A stretch of DNA of 64,000 nucleotides, from NCBI RefSeq assembly GCF_001550135.1, contig NZ_LRUE01000024.1:453187-517186 (forward strand), read 5' to 3'. The DNA is from Pseudoalteromonas shioyasakiensis. Lineage in GTDB: Bacteria > Pseudomonadota > Gammaproteobacteria > Enterobacterales > Alteromonadaceae. This document shows positions 17,404 to 26,208 of the stretch, piece by piece. The notes under the pieces are model-generated. The model saw only the letters and a program-made list of their open reading frames with translations. It was not told where the DNA came from and did no database searches. The translations under genes and the position numbers were made by a program. Numbering within the stretch: position 1 is the first letter of the stretch; every line of letters starts with the position of its first letter.

Positions 17404-17442
17404 CTTGAAATCCTGCCGATATACACAGCGATATAGTAGCAC

Positions 17443-17979
17443 TTAAAATCGTCTTGCATAAGACAGTGAAATAAAATCAAGGCCAGGGTTTGGGCTTTTG
17501 AAACCCGCATTTGAGTAATGTAAATATCTAAGTGCTAAGGTTGAGTTGTCACCTAAGTCTGTAACTAAACCCAATCTATCCTCAAACTGATAGTGAGTAC
17601 TAACGTTTTTGCCAGCAAAATGGGTGTCATCCAACAGTGAAACGCCAATCCCAAACTCTACATAAACAGGTATGTTTTTCACATTAAATATAGGGTATTG
17701 GATCACCGGAGACATAGCTAACACGATATTTGTTTGATGTTTATTGTCTTTGCCATACTGCCAAATATTAAAACTAGACTCGAAGTACAAACGGGCGTGT
17801 TGAAAGGGCAGCTTTTCATTGGGGATATGGTATTGGTAGGCTAGCTTTAAGCCTTTTACATCACCTTCACCTTGAATGTAATCAACGGCATAGCCATGGT
17901 TTGAAGCAGCATAAGTCGGTGTTGCTAGTAGGGCGGCTACACCTAACATAAGTGCTTTTAGTGGGTGTTTTAGTTTCAT
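17443..17979 (-). CDS. pagL: Lipid A 3-O-deacylase, PagL family
   Basis: The 178-aa protein has a signal peptide (to about A-T-P-T-Y-A-A) and beta-barrel-like alternation. The C-terminus H-Y-S-N-A-G-F-K-S-P-N-P-G-L-D-F is the PagL active-site region, containing the catalytic His-Ser pair, and the terminal F suits outer-membrane insertion. PagL removes the 3-position acyl chain of lipid A in the outer membrane. ATG at 17979 gives a normal signal peptide. It is a second lipid A modification gene in the window, beyond eptA, but no PmrA-type box was seen before it. Confidence 0.88.
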   Translation of the reverse strand: MKLKHPLKALMLGVAALLATPTYAASNHGYAVDYIQGEGDVKGLKLAYQYHIPNEKLPFQHARLYFESSFNIWQYGKDNKHQTNIVLAMSPVIQYPIFNVKNIPVYVEFGIGVSLLDDTHFAGKNVSTHYQFEDRLGLVTDLGDNSTLALRYLHYSNAGFKSPNPGLDFISLSYARRF

Positions 17980-18214
17980 CTCGGTACTTCTCATTATGAC
18001 TGTGAGCAAGTAGATAAGGGCGGAGGTAAGAACTTTTCAATGTGCGTAAAAACACAGAAGCTGTGCACATGCTCATATTTTTTAGCAATTAACTGAAAAC
18101 AATGGGAAAAATCGATTGGTGCTTAATTGGCATTAAAACGGTGTCGGATTGTTTCTTTTTTTATGGGTTTAATATCGGTATATTAGCGAAAATTTTCGTT
18201 GAGAGGTGAATACG

Positions 18215-18808
18215 ATGACCAAACTAGTTAATTCATTTTTGCTAATTGCTGCGCTTTTTACTGCAACTGCTTTTGCCAGTGAAGACCGCTCGCCTAAGCA
18301 ACTATTAGAATCAGTCACAGCAGATTTATTTGTTGATATCGCAAATGTAAATGCAAAAGGCGATGCAAGCTCAGAAGCAATGGCGAACATTGTAGAAAAA
18401 CGCTTATTGCCGCACATGGATATTAAGTTTGTATCGTATAAGCTTTTAGGTAAGCACATTAAAGGCCTACGCCGTGAGCAAGCTGTTGATTTTATTGCTG
18501 CGGTTGAGCATTACTTAACAGTAACTTATGCCGGCGCACTAATGAAATACACAGGCCAAAAAGTTATTTTTGATCAATCGCAGCTCATCGACGATGGTTA
18601 TGCAACTGTTAAAACGCAAATTGTTGATGACAATGCGCCAGCCATCGATCTGCACTTTAAATTACGTCAAGGCAAAGATAAGCAGTGGAAAGTATATGAT
18701 ATCGTTGCTGAAGGTATTTCACTGTTAAGCGCGAAGCAAAAAGAAGTATTGCAGCGCATCAGTCAAGTAGGTATTGACGAAGTCACAAGCGAATTAGCAA
18801 GTAAGTAA
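18215..18808 (+). CDS. MlaC-like phospholipid-binding protein
   Basis: A 197-aa periplasmic protein with a signal peptide (M-T-K-L-V-N-S-F-L-L...A-F-A), matching the MlaC/Ttg2D family through S-P-K-Q-L-L-E-S-V, the V-D-F-I-A-A-V-E-H-Y-L region and the strand Q-W-K-V-Y-D-I-V-A-E-G-I-S-L. MlaC shuttles phospholipids between the outer and inner membranes. No mlaA, B, D, E or F gene adjoins it, so it may be a second, unlinked paralogue. GAGAGG 8 bp upstream supports the ATG at 18215. Confidence 0.82.
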   Translation: MTKLVNSFLLIAALFTATAFASEDRSPKQLLESVTADLFVDIANVNAKGDASSEAMANIVEKRLLPHMDIKFVSYKLLGKHIKGLRREQAVDFIAAVEHYLTVTYAGALMKYTGQKVIFDQSQLIDDGYATVKTQIVDDNAPAIDLHFKLRQGKDKQWKVYDIVAEGISLLSAKQKEVLQRISQVGIDEVTSELASK

Positions 18809-18819
18809 GTTAGCCAAAA

Positions 18820-18849
18820 GCTCGATTACCTTCACCTCATCGAGCATTT
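18820..18849 (+). terminator. Terminator after mlaC-like gene
   Basis: GCTCGAT (18820-18826) pairs with ATCGAGC (18839-18845) and is followed by ATTTT. It is weaker than other terminators here. The rest of the gap to 19108 shows no gene. Confidence 0.6.
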
Positions 18850-19108
18850 TAGCTACTTTCAGTCTCCAACCAAGCAGTGAGTACCGTCCATGTGCCGCTG
18901 CTTTTCTATTTTCTTTAAAAATCACCTACTTTGCGCTAGCACCTGTAACCCTCTGTGGTAGAATCATGCTACTTTTCTTGTTTACCAAAGTATCTGTTCA
19001 GATACTGTGTTATTGGTCGCAATATTAAGCAAACTGTCAGTTAAATTTTGCTATAACTAGTTGCTTAATAAGACATCGAATAATGTGCAGCGGAGTTGTG
19101 TTTTTTTA

Positions 19109-20446
19109 ATGGAAAATGTACTGATTTGGCCAAAGGAATACCCGTTACTAATCAAAGGATTAGCTGAGCAAAACGGGGCCTATATTTTAGATGCTTTAGA
19201 AGCTTGGCCGGCATGTCGTTCTACTAATGAAGATGACGGTGTGTGTACGACGGTTCTTCCGCCTATTTACTACCTTACTTGGTTGACTCCTCTTGAACCG
19301 TTTGAAGAGTGTTATTTCCAACATATTTCTGAGTTTGATGAAGCTGCGTTGCATTATATTAATGCTATGAAAACGCATTTTTTAGAAAACGACTACACCC
19401 CTGAAAGTCTTGTTTTAATGTTATGCCAGCGCTTAGAGAAGTACGCTAGCGCATTTGCTCAATCGGCTGTTAAAACGCCTATAACTCTCATCCACCAGTT
19501 ATTTAATCGTCGCTATTTTACTGTGATTGAACATGTACTTAATCACGGTGCGAAAATGTCTGCGGACGATGTATTAGAACTGTGGACCGAAGTTGACTTT
19601 AGAGAGCGTTTTAGTGGTTTTATTCCTGATTCAGTGGCTGATCTTGAACCATTAACAGCGCTTGCGGCTGAAAAAGTTGCTCACGGTGAAGATTACTTCA
19701 CCTTACTAAAACTTGTATCACCTGATGTTGATTCAGCATCGTTACTTGAACAAGCTTTACTTGCCCACTTAAGCCACGAAAATGCTAAACAAACCATGGC
19801 AAAGCGTTTTATTGAGCAAGGCGCAACCGGGGCATTAGCTGACGAAAATGGTAAAACTGCGTTTATGTGGGCTACTGAAAAAGGCTATGTGAATGTTGTT
19901 GAAACAATACTTGAACATCAAGATAAGAAGGCCCAAGACAATAAAGGGAATACAGCATTACATTACGCTGTATTAGCCGAGAATGGACCTTTACTGGTAT
20001 TGCTTTTAAAAGCGGGCTATGACTTTAGAGTTCGTAACAACGACGGTCTAAGTTGCTACCGACTAGCAGTTAGCATTAAAGCGGATAACTTAGTAAAGTG
20101 CCTTGAGCATGACTTTGGCATTAAAGAGCTTTCGCCAGAAGGGCAGTTTGATCGCGTTAAAAAAGTGCACTTACTACATGCGATTGTAACTGTGTTACTA
20201 CCTGTGCAGTTGTTCTTCTTTTTTGACGATAGCATTGCTATTAAAAGTGAGTTAACGCTGAGCTTTACGCTGGTTTCGATCTTATGCTTTTTCTTTGCCA
20301 CAAGCTTGAAACGCTGTGCGCTTTACCCGCATATTCGCCATCCATGGGGGCTGTTTATTTTAAGGCTGTTCTCATTATTTAGCTTAATTGGCCAAGTGGG
20401 TCTGGCAAGTATTGTCGCACTAGCCACCTTAGCAGAGTTGGTGTGA
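19109..20446 (+). CDS. Ankyrin-repeat protein with C-terminal membrane helices
   Basis: The 445-aa protein has a helical N-terminal part without a recognised family. Ankyrin repeats follow at about residues 225-330 (G-K-T-A-F-M-W-A-T-E-K-G-Y-V-N-V-V and G-N-T-A-L-H-Y-A-V-L-A-E-N-G-P-L-L), and there are three hydrophobic helices at about 355-445. Ankyrin repeats mediate protein contacts, so this may be a membrane-tethered scaffold. ATG at 19109 is preferred to an in-frame TTG at 19061. A strong palindromic terminator follows. Confidence 0.72.
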   Translation: MENVLIWPKEYPLLIKGLAEQNGAYILDALEAWPACRSTNEDDGVCTTVLPPIYYLTWLTPLEPFEECYFQHISEFDEAALHYINAMKTHFLENDYTPESLVLMLCQRLEKYASAFAQSAVKTPITLIHQLFNRRYFTVIEHVLNHGAKMSADDVLELWTEVDFRERFSGFIPDSVADLEPLTALAAEKVAHGEDYFTLLKLVSPDVDSASLLEQALLAHLSHENAKQTMAKRFIEQGATGALADENGKTAFMWATEKGYVNVVETILEHQDKKAQDNKGNTALHYAVLAENGPLLVLLLKAGYDFRVRNNDGLSCYRLAVSIKADNLVKCLEHDFGIKELSPEGQFDRVKKVHLLHAIVTVLLPVQLFFFFDDSIAIKSELTLSFTLVSILCFFFATSLKRCALYPHIRHPWGLFILRLFSLFSLIGQVGLASIVALATLAELV

Positions 20447-20452
20447 ACGCAA

Positions 20453-20480
20453 AAAAACGGCAACCTAGGTTGCCGTTTTT
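20453..20480. terminator. Perfect palindromic terminator before IS200 element
   Basis: A 28-bp perfect palindrome (arms AAAAACGGCAACCT and AGGTTGCCGTTTTT). The IS element begins within about 15 bp of it. Confidence 0.88.
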
Positions 20481-20485
20481 GTTTT

Positions 20486-21100
20486 CGGCCCTAAACCACC
20501 TACTTCAGTAGGTGGTTATCATCATTTAGGCTTTGCCTGAAAAAATACTCATGTTAATTCCTTACTTGATTTTTAGCGAAGTCATATAAGGAAAAAACAT
20601 GAGTAGATACGAGAAAGCATCGCATGTGTATTGGCGATGTCAATATCATATAGTCTGGACACCAAAGTATAGGTTCAGAATATTGAAGAACAAAGTAGGC
20701 AGAGATGTTTACAGGTGCATACAAGTTTACTGTGAGCAGTTAGGGTGCAAAGTAGTCGAGTTAAATGTGCAGGTTGACCATGTTCATTTGGTAGTAAAGA
20801 TACCGCCGAAGTTATCAGTCTCGAAACTAATGGGTGCTTTAAAAGGAAAAATAGCGTTAAAGCTATTTAGCAAATATCCATACTTAAGGAAAAACAAGTT
20901 ATGGGGAAACCATTTTTGGCAGAGAGGGTACTTCGTAGATACAGTAGGGATAAATGAAGAAATAATAAGACGGTATGTCAGGCACCAAGAAAAGGAAGAG
21001 GTACAAGAGCAGGCACAGTTAACACTGCAGTAAACAACGCCCCCTTCTAGGGGGCTAATGCAAAGCCACCTTCTTTAGAAGGTGGATCTTTTACTTCATT
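20486..21100 (+). mobile_element. IS200/IS605-family insertion sequence, tnpA only
   Basis: The ends are marked by subterminal hairpins, as expected for HUH elements: an 11-bp perfect stem at 20494-20517 (arms AACCACCTACT / AGTAGGTGGTT) and a related 9-bp stem at 21066-21085 (arms CCACCTTCT / AGAAGGTGG). A further hairpin (GCCCCCT / AGGGGGC) lies at 21039-21055. There is no tnpB, so it is of the IS200 type. Exact cleavage points cannot be read, so the limits are approximate. Such elements make no target duplication. Confidence 0.88.
20599..21033 (+). CDS. tnpA: IS200-type transposase TnpA (Y1 HUH)
   Basis: A 144-aa Y1 transposase, the full family length. The HUH metal motif is H-V-H-L-V-V near residues 64-69, and the catalytic Tyr with a Gln four residues on is Y-V-R-H-Q near 130. 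N-H-F-W-Q-R-G-Y is also typical. It catalyses single-strand excision and integration through hairpins at the element ends. The frame is intact, so the element could be active. Confidence 0.93.
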   Translation: MSRYEKASHVYWRCQYHIVWTPKYRFRILKNKVGRDVYRCIQVYCEQLGCKVVELNVQVDHVHLVVKIPPKLSVSKLMGALKGKIALKLFSKYPYLRKNKLWGNHFWQRGYFVDTVGINEEIIRRYVRHQEKEEVQEQAQLTLQ

Positions 21101-21120
21101 TTTTGATAAACGAATCGGTA

Positions 21121-21576
21121 TTATTTATCGTGTTCATGAGCGGCTTTTTCTTCGGCCAGCTCTTCTTTTAATTTGCGTATCTTAAGACCAAGCTCTTGTC
21201 CGCGATGGCGAGCATAATAGGTGCAGCCAATAAACATCAGACTAGCAAAGGTTAACTCAAGTAATACCCAAATCAGCTGCTCTTGTGCGACCCATAGTAA
21301 TGTAAATCCATGGATAAAATAGAACATCACGATAAAGTTTGCCCACGCGTAGGTATAAGGCTTATCTTGAATAATGCCCTTAAGTGGTAACAGTAGAGGC
21401 AGTATATAAACAACAAAGATAAAGGCGTTACTGTGGCCTTCTCTTGGGGCAATTAAAAACAGCCAAATTGGCATCAAAACTAATAAGCCGATATAACCAA
21501 TCAGTGCAAAACGTTGGAATCGTTTTGTAATTGGTTTTTTGGCAACAGGCTGATTTAGCTCAGGTTCCAAGCTCAT
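21121..21576 (-). CDS. DUF2069 membrane protein
   Basis: A 151-aa protein with four membrane helices between about residues 22 and 122 and a charged C-terminal coiled-coil-like tail. It matches DUF2069, commonly found beside wrbA in gammaproteobacteria. Its ATG overlaps the wrbA stop by 4 bp, so it belongs to the bepA-side leftward cluster. Function unknown. Confidence 0.8.
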   Translation of the reverse strand: MSLEPELNQPVAKKPITKRFQRFALIGYIGLLVLMPIWLFLIAPREGHSNAFIFVVYILPLLLPLKGIIQDKPYTYAWANFIVMFYFIHGFTLLWVAQEQLIWVLLELTFASLMFIGCTYYARHRGQELGLKIRKLKEELAEEKAAHEHDK

Positions 21577-22127
21577 TTTAATTTACTCGCAATTAGTGCC
21601 AAGCGTTTTCCAACGCTTTGGCAAATTTTAATTTCGTCTTTACTTAACACATTGCTGTTATTGCTACCGGCCACATGACTCGCGCCGTACGGCGTACCGC
21701 CGGTTTCAGTTGCTAATAACTCAGGTACCTCATAAGGCACACCAAGTAACATCATGCCGTGATGTAACAACGGCAGTGATAGATTCAACAAGGTAGCTTC
21801 GTTACCACCGTGCATACTGCTTGATGACGAAAAAACGCAAGCAGGCTTATCTATTAGCTGACCTTTGAGCCATAGATCACTAGTGGTTTCCCAAAAGCTC
21901 TTAGCTTGTGAGGCCATCATGCCAAATCGAGTAGGGGTGCCAAAGGCTAAGCCATCACACTGAATTAGATCATCTTTACTGATCACAATATCGTGTGGCT
22001 GACGTTTAACAAACGTGCGCAATAAGGCGGTTGCACCGTGTTGCTCAATCGACTCGGCTATCTCATGTGCCATTGCTTCTACAGAGCCATGGCTTGAGTG
22101 GTATAGCACAACAATGTTTATAGCCAT
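21573..22127 (-). CDS. wrbA: NAD(P)H:quinone oxidoreductase, WrbA family
   Basis: A 184-aa flavodoxin-like enzyme with the FMN phosphate loop H-S-S-H-G-S-V-E near residues 10-17 and G-T-P-T-R-F-G-M-M. WrbA reduces quinones by two electrons and guards against redox stress. It overlaps its neighbours on both sides (4 bp with DUF2069, 1 bp with arsC), consistent with one operon. Confidence 0.92.
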   Translation of the reverse strand: MAINIVVLYHSSHGSVEAMAHEIAESIEQHGATALLRTFVKRQPHDIVISKDDLIQCDGLAFGTPTRFGMMASQAKSFWETTSDLWLKGQLIDKPACVFSSSSSMHGGNEATLLNLSLPLLHHGMMLLGVPYEVPELLATETGGTPYGASHVAGSNNSNVLSKDEIKICQSVGKRLALIASKLK

Positions 22128-22474
22128 TAAAGTACGCTTAATACGTTTTCTGGTGGACGACCTAGAGCAGCTTTGCCGTTATTTTCAACAATTGGGCGCT
22201 CGATTAGTTTTGGGTTGGCAGCCATTGCAGCAATTAATTTGTCTTCGTTTTGTTCGTTTTTAAGCTCAAGCTCTTTGTAGATGTCTTCTTTAGTACGCAT
22301 TAACTCACGCGCTGAAGTGAAGCCCAGTTGGCTAACTAAAGTCGAGATTTGTTGTTCATTAAGCGGTGTTTTTAGGTATTCAATAACACTTGGCTGTACG
22401 TTATTGCTTTCTAATAGGGCAAGTGTTTCACGCGATTTTGAACAACGTGGATTATGATAAATAGTCACAGACAT
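22127..22474 (-). CDS. arsC: ArsC-family reductase (YfgD-like)
   Basis: A 115-aa thioredoxin-fold protein with the ArsC motif N-P-R-C-S-K-S-R, catalytic C11, and the phosphate-binding R-P-I-V near residue 92. Family members reduce arsenate with glutaredoxin, but no ars operon is present. E. coli yfgD lies beside bepA in the same way, so a housekeeping role is as likely as arsenic resistance. Confidence 0.88.
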   Translation of the reverse strand: MSVTIYHNPRCSKSRETLALLESNNVQPSVIEYLKTPLNEQQISTLVSQLGFTSARELMRTKEDIYKELELKNEQNEDKLIAAMAANPKLIERPIVENNGKAALGRPPENVLSVL

Positions 22475-22528
22475 GGTGTGTTCTCACATTTAATAATTTG
22501 GCTTATTTTAGGGCAAGCGCCGCGAGAC

Positions 22529-24013
22529 TTAAAGTCTCGCAAGCTCTTTTTGTAATTGACGGTATTGTGTAAGTAGGGCTTTTAAACGTTGTTGTTTAAC
22601 TAGCTCTTCAGGCTCAACAAAGTTTAGTGCTTTTTGAATTTCATCAGCTGCTTTTAAATAAGCGCCATATTGGGCAAGCACATCGGCATGCGCTTCATGG
22701 TAGGAAGCCATATTTTCTTGCTTTTTATAGACATCAGCAATGAGCTCTTTGGCAAGATTGTTCTCAGGTTTTGCTAATAAATAAGATTTTAAGATACGTT
22801 CAGCAAGGTCAAATTGTTTAGCTTCAATAGCGGCATTTGCATAGTTTAATGCAATCACCTGATTGTTAGGTCTATCGATATCTAGCTTAGCTAAAAACTC
22901 TACTGCTTCATTCGCTTTACCTTGCGCAATGAGTAAGTCTGTGTGGGTATCAATATAAAATAAGTTCTTTGGATCTTGCTCAAGCAGTGGATTCAAAATA
23001 CTGGCTGCTTCATCAAGCTTTTTTTGGTCCAACAAGCTAATACCCAAGCCATATTTAAGTGCAGTGTCGTTATGAGCGGTATTTTCACGCATTAATTTAC
23101 GAAATAAATCTTCTGCGGCTTTTGATTTTTGCTGATAACGAGCAATAACACGGCTCTTAGCTAGGTTAAACTCTAGGCTGTCGGAGTAGTGTCTTTTTGG
23201 ATACTGCTCGGCACGTAAGCGTACATCAGAGACACGGCTTTCAGGCAATGGGTGAGTGAGCAAAAAGGCTGGCGGCTTATATTTGTAGCGAATTTGTGCA
23301 GCAAGTTTAGTTAAAAACTCGCTCGATTGGCGAGGATCAAACCCTGCATTGTTTAAGGTCTGCATACCAATACGGTCTGCCTCTTGTTCAGCAGCACGGC
23401 TATGAGTTAATTGACTAAATGCCGCTTGTGTTTGGTTTGCTGAGATAATGGCTATGCCGGCATCAGGTGCAACAACGGTTGCTAAAATACCTGCAATCAT
23501 ACCAGCGATAGTTAACGCGCTGTTATCTTGCTGCTGTTGAATACGACGGGCTAAATGGCGCTGCGTTACGTGAGCAATCTCGTGCCCAAGTACTGAGGCA
23601 AATTGGCTTTCGTTATCGGCTTGTGCGATAAGACCCGTATGCACACCCACATGGCCACCATAAAAGGCAAAGGCATTAATTTCAGCGTTGTTTAACCAGA
23701 AAAATGAAAATGGAAAACGCACATCGTTGGCGTTTGCGACTAAACGACGGCCCAAAGTGGTCAGGTACTCATCAAGAACAGGATCACTTACAACGGGTGA
23801 TGAGCCACGAATTTGCATCATCATCACTTCACCGATCGCTTGCTCTTTTTCAATCGGCAAAGCCTGTAAAGCTGAGGTCCCTAAATCGGGCAGCTTAAAG
23901 TTTGTTTGTGCCTTCAACGGCTCACTATGCAATATTGAAAATGTCAGCAATGCACTGCACAGTGTAATAAAGGCTGATTTTAGTCGCATCTTATTCCTTG
24001 TTGATTTGCTCAC
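22529..24013 (-). CDS. bepA: Periplasmic M48 metalloprotease/chaperone
   Basis: The 494-aa protein has a signal peptide, an M48 zinc protease domain with H-E-I-A-H near residue 143, and C-terminal TPR repeats from about 300. BepA degrades or assists misassembled outer-membrane proteins, notably LptD, at the BAM complex. The order bepA-arsC with a PerM-type gene nearby resembles E. coli. The start overlaps the end of the upstream unknown gene by 23 bp. Confidence 0.92.
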   Translation of the reverse strand: MSKSTRNKMRLKSAFITLCSALLTFSILHSEPLKAQTNFKLPDLGTSALQALPIEKEQAIGEVMMMQIRGSSPVVSDPVLDEYLTTLGRRLVANANDVRFPFSFFWLNNAEINAFAFYGGHVGVHTGLIAQADNESQFASVLGHEIAHVTQRHLARRIQQQQDNSALTIAGMIAGILATVVAPDAGIAIISANQTQAAFSQLTHSRAAEQEADRIGMQTLNNAGFDPRQSSEFLTKLAAQIRYKYKPPAFLLTHPLPESRVSDVRLRAEQYPKRHYSDSLEFNLAKSRVIARYQQKSKAAEDLFRKLMRENTAHNDTALKYGLGISLLDQKKLDEAASILNPLLEQDPKNLFYIDTHTDLLIAQGKANEAVEFLAKLDIDRPNNQVIALNYANAAIEAKQFDLAERILKSYLLAKPENNLAKELIADVYKKQENMASYHEAHADVLAQYGAYLKAADEIQKALNFVEPEELVKQQRLKALLTQYRQLQKELARL

Positions 24014-24656
24014 CTAACATGACTTTTGCTAAGTCTATTTCGTCGCTGCATGCTCGGCTGTCTTTTTCGCACAATTGATAGAAATCTTTTATTGTGACTC
24101 CATCTAGCTTAACAACGTTCAACTCTCGTTGTAAAAAAGTTATGATTTTATGCGCTACTTTATGGGCGTGAAGAATTAGGGCTTTGTCAGCTTTATCGCC
24201 TCTTTCAAAGTAAAAAGCGATGAATTTATGAAGCTGGTTAAAGCGAATAAGGTTTTTCATGGTGTGCGGGTCCCACACCTTAAATTCCATAAAGCGATTG
24301 TCTTTGATGTATTGGTCTACCATAACATCTTTAGCATAAGGGTAGGCCCATAATTCGAAACCTCGGTCCGTAAAGCTTTGATGCAAAGCAATTCGCGGCT
24401 TTTGCTCACAGACAATTTCGCCCAAGTCGGTTTCATGACCACCTAATAAATCAAGGTTCCAGTTGCGTGGATCAATTAATTGTTTAACGGCATTATCAAA
24501 ACCGTGGTCTAAAATCCCTTCAGATTCGCTAACCGATGATGCCACCATATGATAAAAAGGCGGTAGCTCGCCCCAGTTTATTTGTTTTTTATACCAGTTT
24601 ATCTCTTTAAGAGTTGGATTCGCAGGTAATTGCGCTTTATTATGCGAGCCAGGCAT
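23991..24656 (-). CDS. Hypothetical protein upstream of bepA
   Basis: A 221-aa soluble protein without signal peptide or membrane segment. It contains W-Y-K-K-Q-I-N-W-G-E-L-P-P-F-Y-H near residue 20 and R-N-W-N-L-D-L-L-G-G-H-E-T-D-L-G near 63. Its C-terminal codons overlap bepA by 23 bp, indicating coupled expression. I recognise no family; the many conserved-looking Trp and His residues suggest a folded domain. Confidence 0.65.
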   Translation of the reverse strand: MPGSHNKAQLPANPTLKEINWYKKQINWGELPPFYHMVASSVSESEGILDHGFDNAVKQLIDPRNWNLDLLGGHETDLGEIVCEQKPRIALHQSFTDRGFELWAYPYAKDVMVDQYIKDNRFMEFKVWDPHTMKNLIRFNQLHKFIAFYFERGDKADKALILHAHKVAHKIITFLQRELNVVKLDGVTIKDFYQLCEKDSRACSDEIDLAKVMLGEQINKE

Positions 24657-24811
24657 GGAGTTTCCTTTACTACCAGTTATAGATTAAGGATAAACTATTG
24701 TTTTGCGTGTTTTAAGAAAAAAATGAGTTGTTTCTCATTATAAAGACTTATTTTCGCAAGCAGCCTACACCTTATACTTATTATTCATATTAATAACGCA
24801 GTTGATTCGCT

Positions 24812-25030
24812 ATGTTAACGGTTGATTTAAGAGGCTATAAGTGCCCTCAACAATTTATTCAGTTTAAATTAGGGTTGAATAAGGCAACATCAGTTAAACA
24901 ACCCGTGACTTTTACATTTAATGCTGCTGAGGCAACGGACGATATGCAGCGATTTTTAGAAAAACATCATTACCATTTTAAAATTGACCTAGAATTAGGT
25001 GTACTAACTGTGGAGCCCATTCGTGTTTGA
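24812..25030 (+). CDS. TusA-family sulfurtransferase
   Basis: A 72-aa protein of TusA fold with the sulfur-carrying Cys in R-G-Y-K-C-P-Q (C12). TusA proteins pass persulfide sulfur between donors and acceptors; in the canonical motif the residue after P-x is P, replaced here. The gene overlaps the PerM-like gene by 8 bp, and a cysteine desulfurase fusion follows, giving a sulfur-handling context. Confidence 0.8.
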   Translation: MLTVDLRGYKCPQQFIQFKLGLNKATSVKQPVTFTFNAAEATDDMQRFLEKHHYHFKIDLELGVLTVEPIRV

Positions 25031-26090
25031 GTATGTAAAAGCCTGGTACGAAAATAAATTTTCTGATCCCCATTCAGTAACCTTGTTGTTACTGCTTATT
25101 GCAACCTTTGCATTTTTCTACTTTTTTGGTTCGTTAATCGTGCCAGTTTTAGTTGCCTTGGTGATTGCCTATTTACTTGATTGGCCTGTTGCTCACTTAG
25201 AAAAGCTAGGTTTAAAACGCTTTACCGCAACGATTCTTGTTATGTTGGTATTCAGTGGCTTGATGATCATGATTATTGTCGGCATGGGGCCAGTGCTTTG
25301 GCAGCAAACCAGCAACCTAGTTCAAGAAACCCCTTACATGATTGAAAAAGGTAAAGCGCTGCTTTTACATCTTCCTGAAGATTACCCAAGTTTGATTACT
25401 GAAGATCAGGTTAAATCAATTGTTACCAGTGTAGAGACCAAAGCTATTGAGTTTGGTCAGTTGGTGCTATCGGTGTCACTTACCTCAATAAAAGATGTGG
25501 CCGCTTGGCTGATTTATCTGATCTTAGTGCCGCTCCTGGTGTTCTTTATGCTTAAAGATAAATTAGAGCTCACACAAAGTGCCGAACGCTTATTGCCTAA
25601 GCAGCGCCGCTTGATCATTCAAGTATGGCAAGAAATGAATCAGCAAATCATGAATTATATCCGCGGTAAGGTATTTGAAATTTTAATTGTTGGTACAGCA
25701 TCATTTATTGCTTTTGCAGTACTTGATCTTCGCTATGCGGCTTTACTCGGAGTGTTGGTTGGCTTATCGGTGCTTATTCCATTTGTTGGGGCTGCTTTGG
25801 TGACCATTCCTGTCGCTGCGGTGGCGTTATTCCAATTTGGTTTAGAAACACAATTTTGGACCATATTAATTATCTATGGAGTGATCCAAGCACTTGATGG
25901 CAATGTGTTAGTGCCGTTACTGTTCTCTGAAGCGGTAGATTTGAACCCCGTGTTTATCATCGTTGCGGTATTGTTTTTTGGTGGTTTATGGGGGTTTTGG
26001 GGCGTGTTCTTTGCAATACCGCTGGCTTCATTAGTAAAAGCGCTTATAAATGCCTGGTCTTCTAAGCAGGTTGAGCTAATAGAAGGTTAG
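25023..26090 (+). CDS. perM: AI-2E family transporter, PerM-like
   Basis: A 355-aa membrane protein with about eight helices, paired at both ends, matching the AI-2 exporter-like/PerM family. The motif near residues 268-305 (G-V-I-Q-A-L-D-G-N-V-L-V-P-L-L-F) is characteristic. Substrates in the family vary, and this one is not determined. Translationally coupled to the TusA-like gene; in E. coli perM also lies by bepA. Confidence 0.87.
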   Translation: MFEYVKAWYENKFSDPHSVTLLLLLIATFAFFYFFGSLIVPVLVALVIAYLLDWPVAHLEKLGLKRFTATILVMLVFSGLMIMIIVGMGPVLWQQTSNLVQETPYMIEKGKALLLHLPEDYPSLITEDQVKSIVTSVETKAIEFGQLVLSVSLTSIKDVAAWLIYLILVPLLVFFMLKDKLELTQSAERLLPKQRRLIIQVWQEMNQQIMNYIRGKVFEILIVGTASFIAFAVLDLRYAALLGVLVGLSVLIPFVGAALVTIPVAAVALFQFGLETQFWTILIIYGVIQALDGNVLVPLLFSEAVDLNPVFIIVAVLFFGGLWGFWGVFFAIPLASLVKALINAWSSKQVELIEG

Positions 26091-26208
26091 CTTAGTCTTA
26101 AAAAGTATAGAAAACGCACTTTACTGACTAATTGATTATTATAATTTAGCCGTGAAAAATGTAAAATAGGTTATAAGATATATCTTTTAGTAATATGGTG
26201 CGTTTTAC

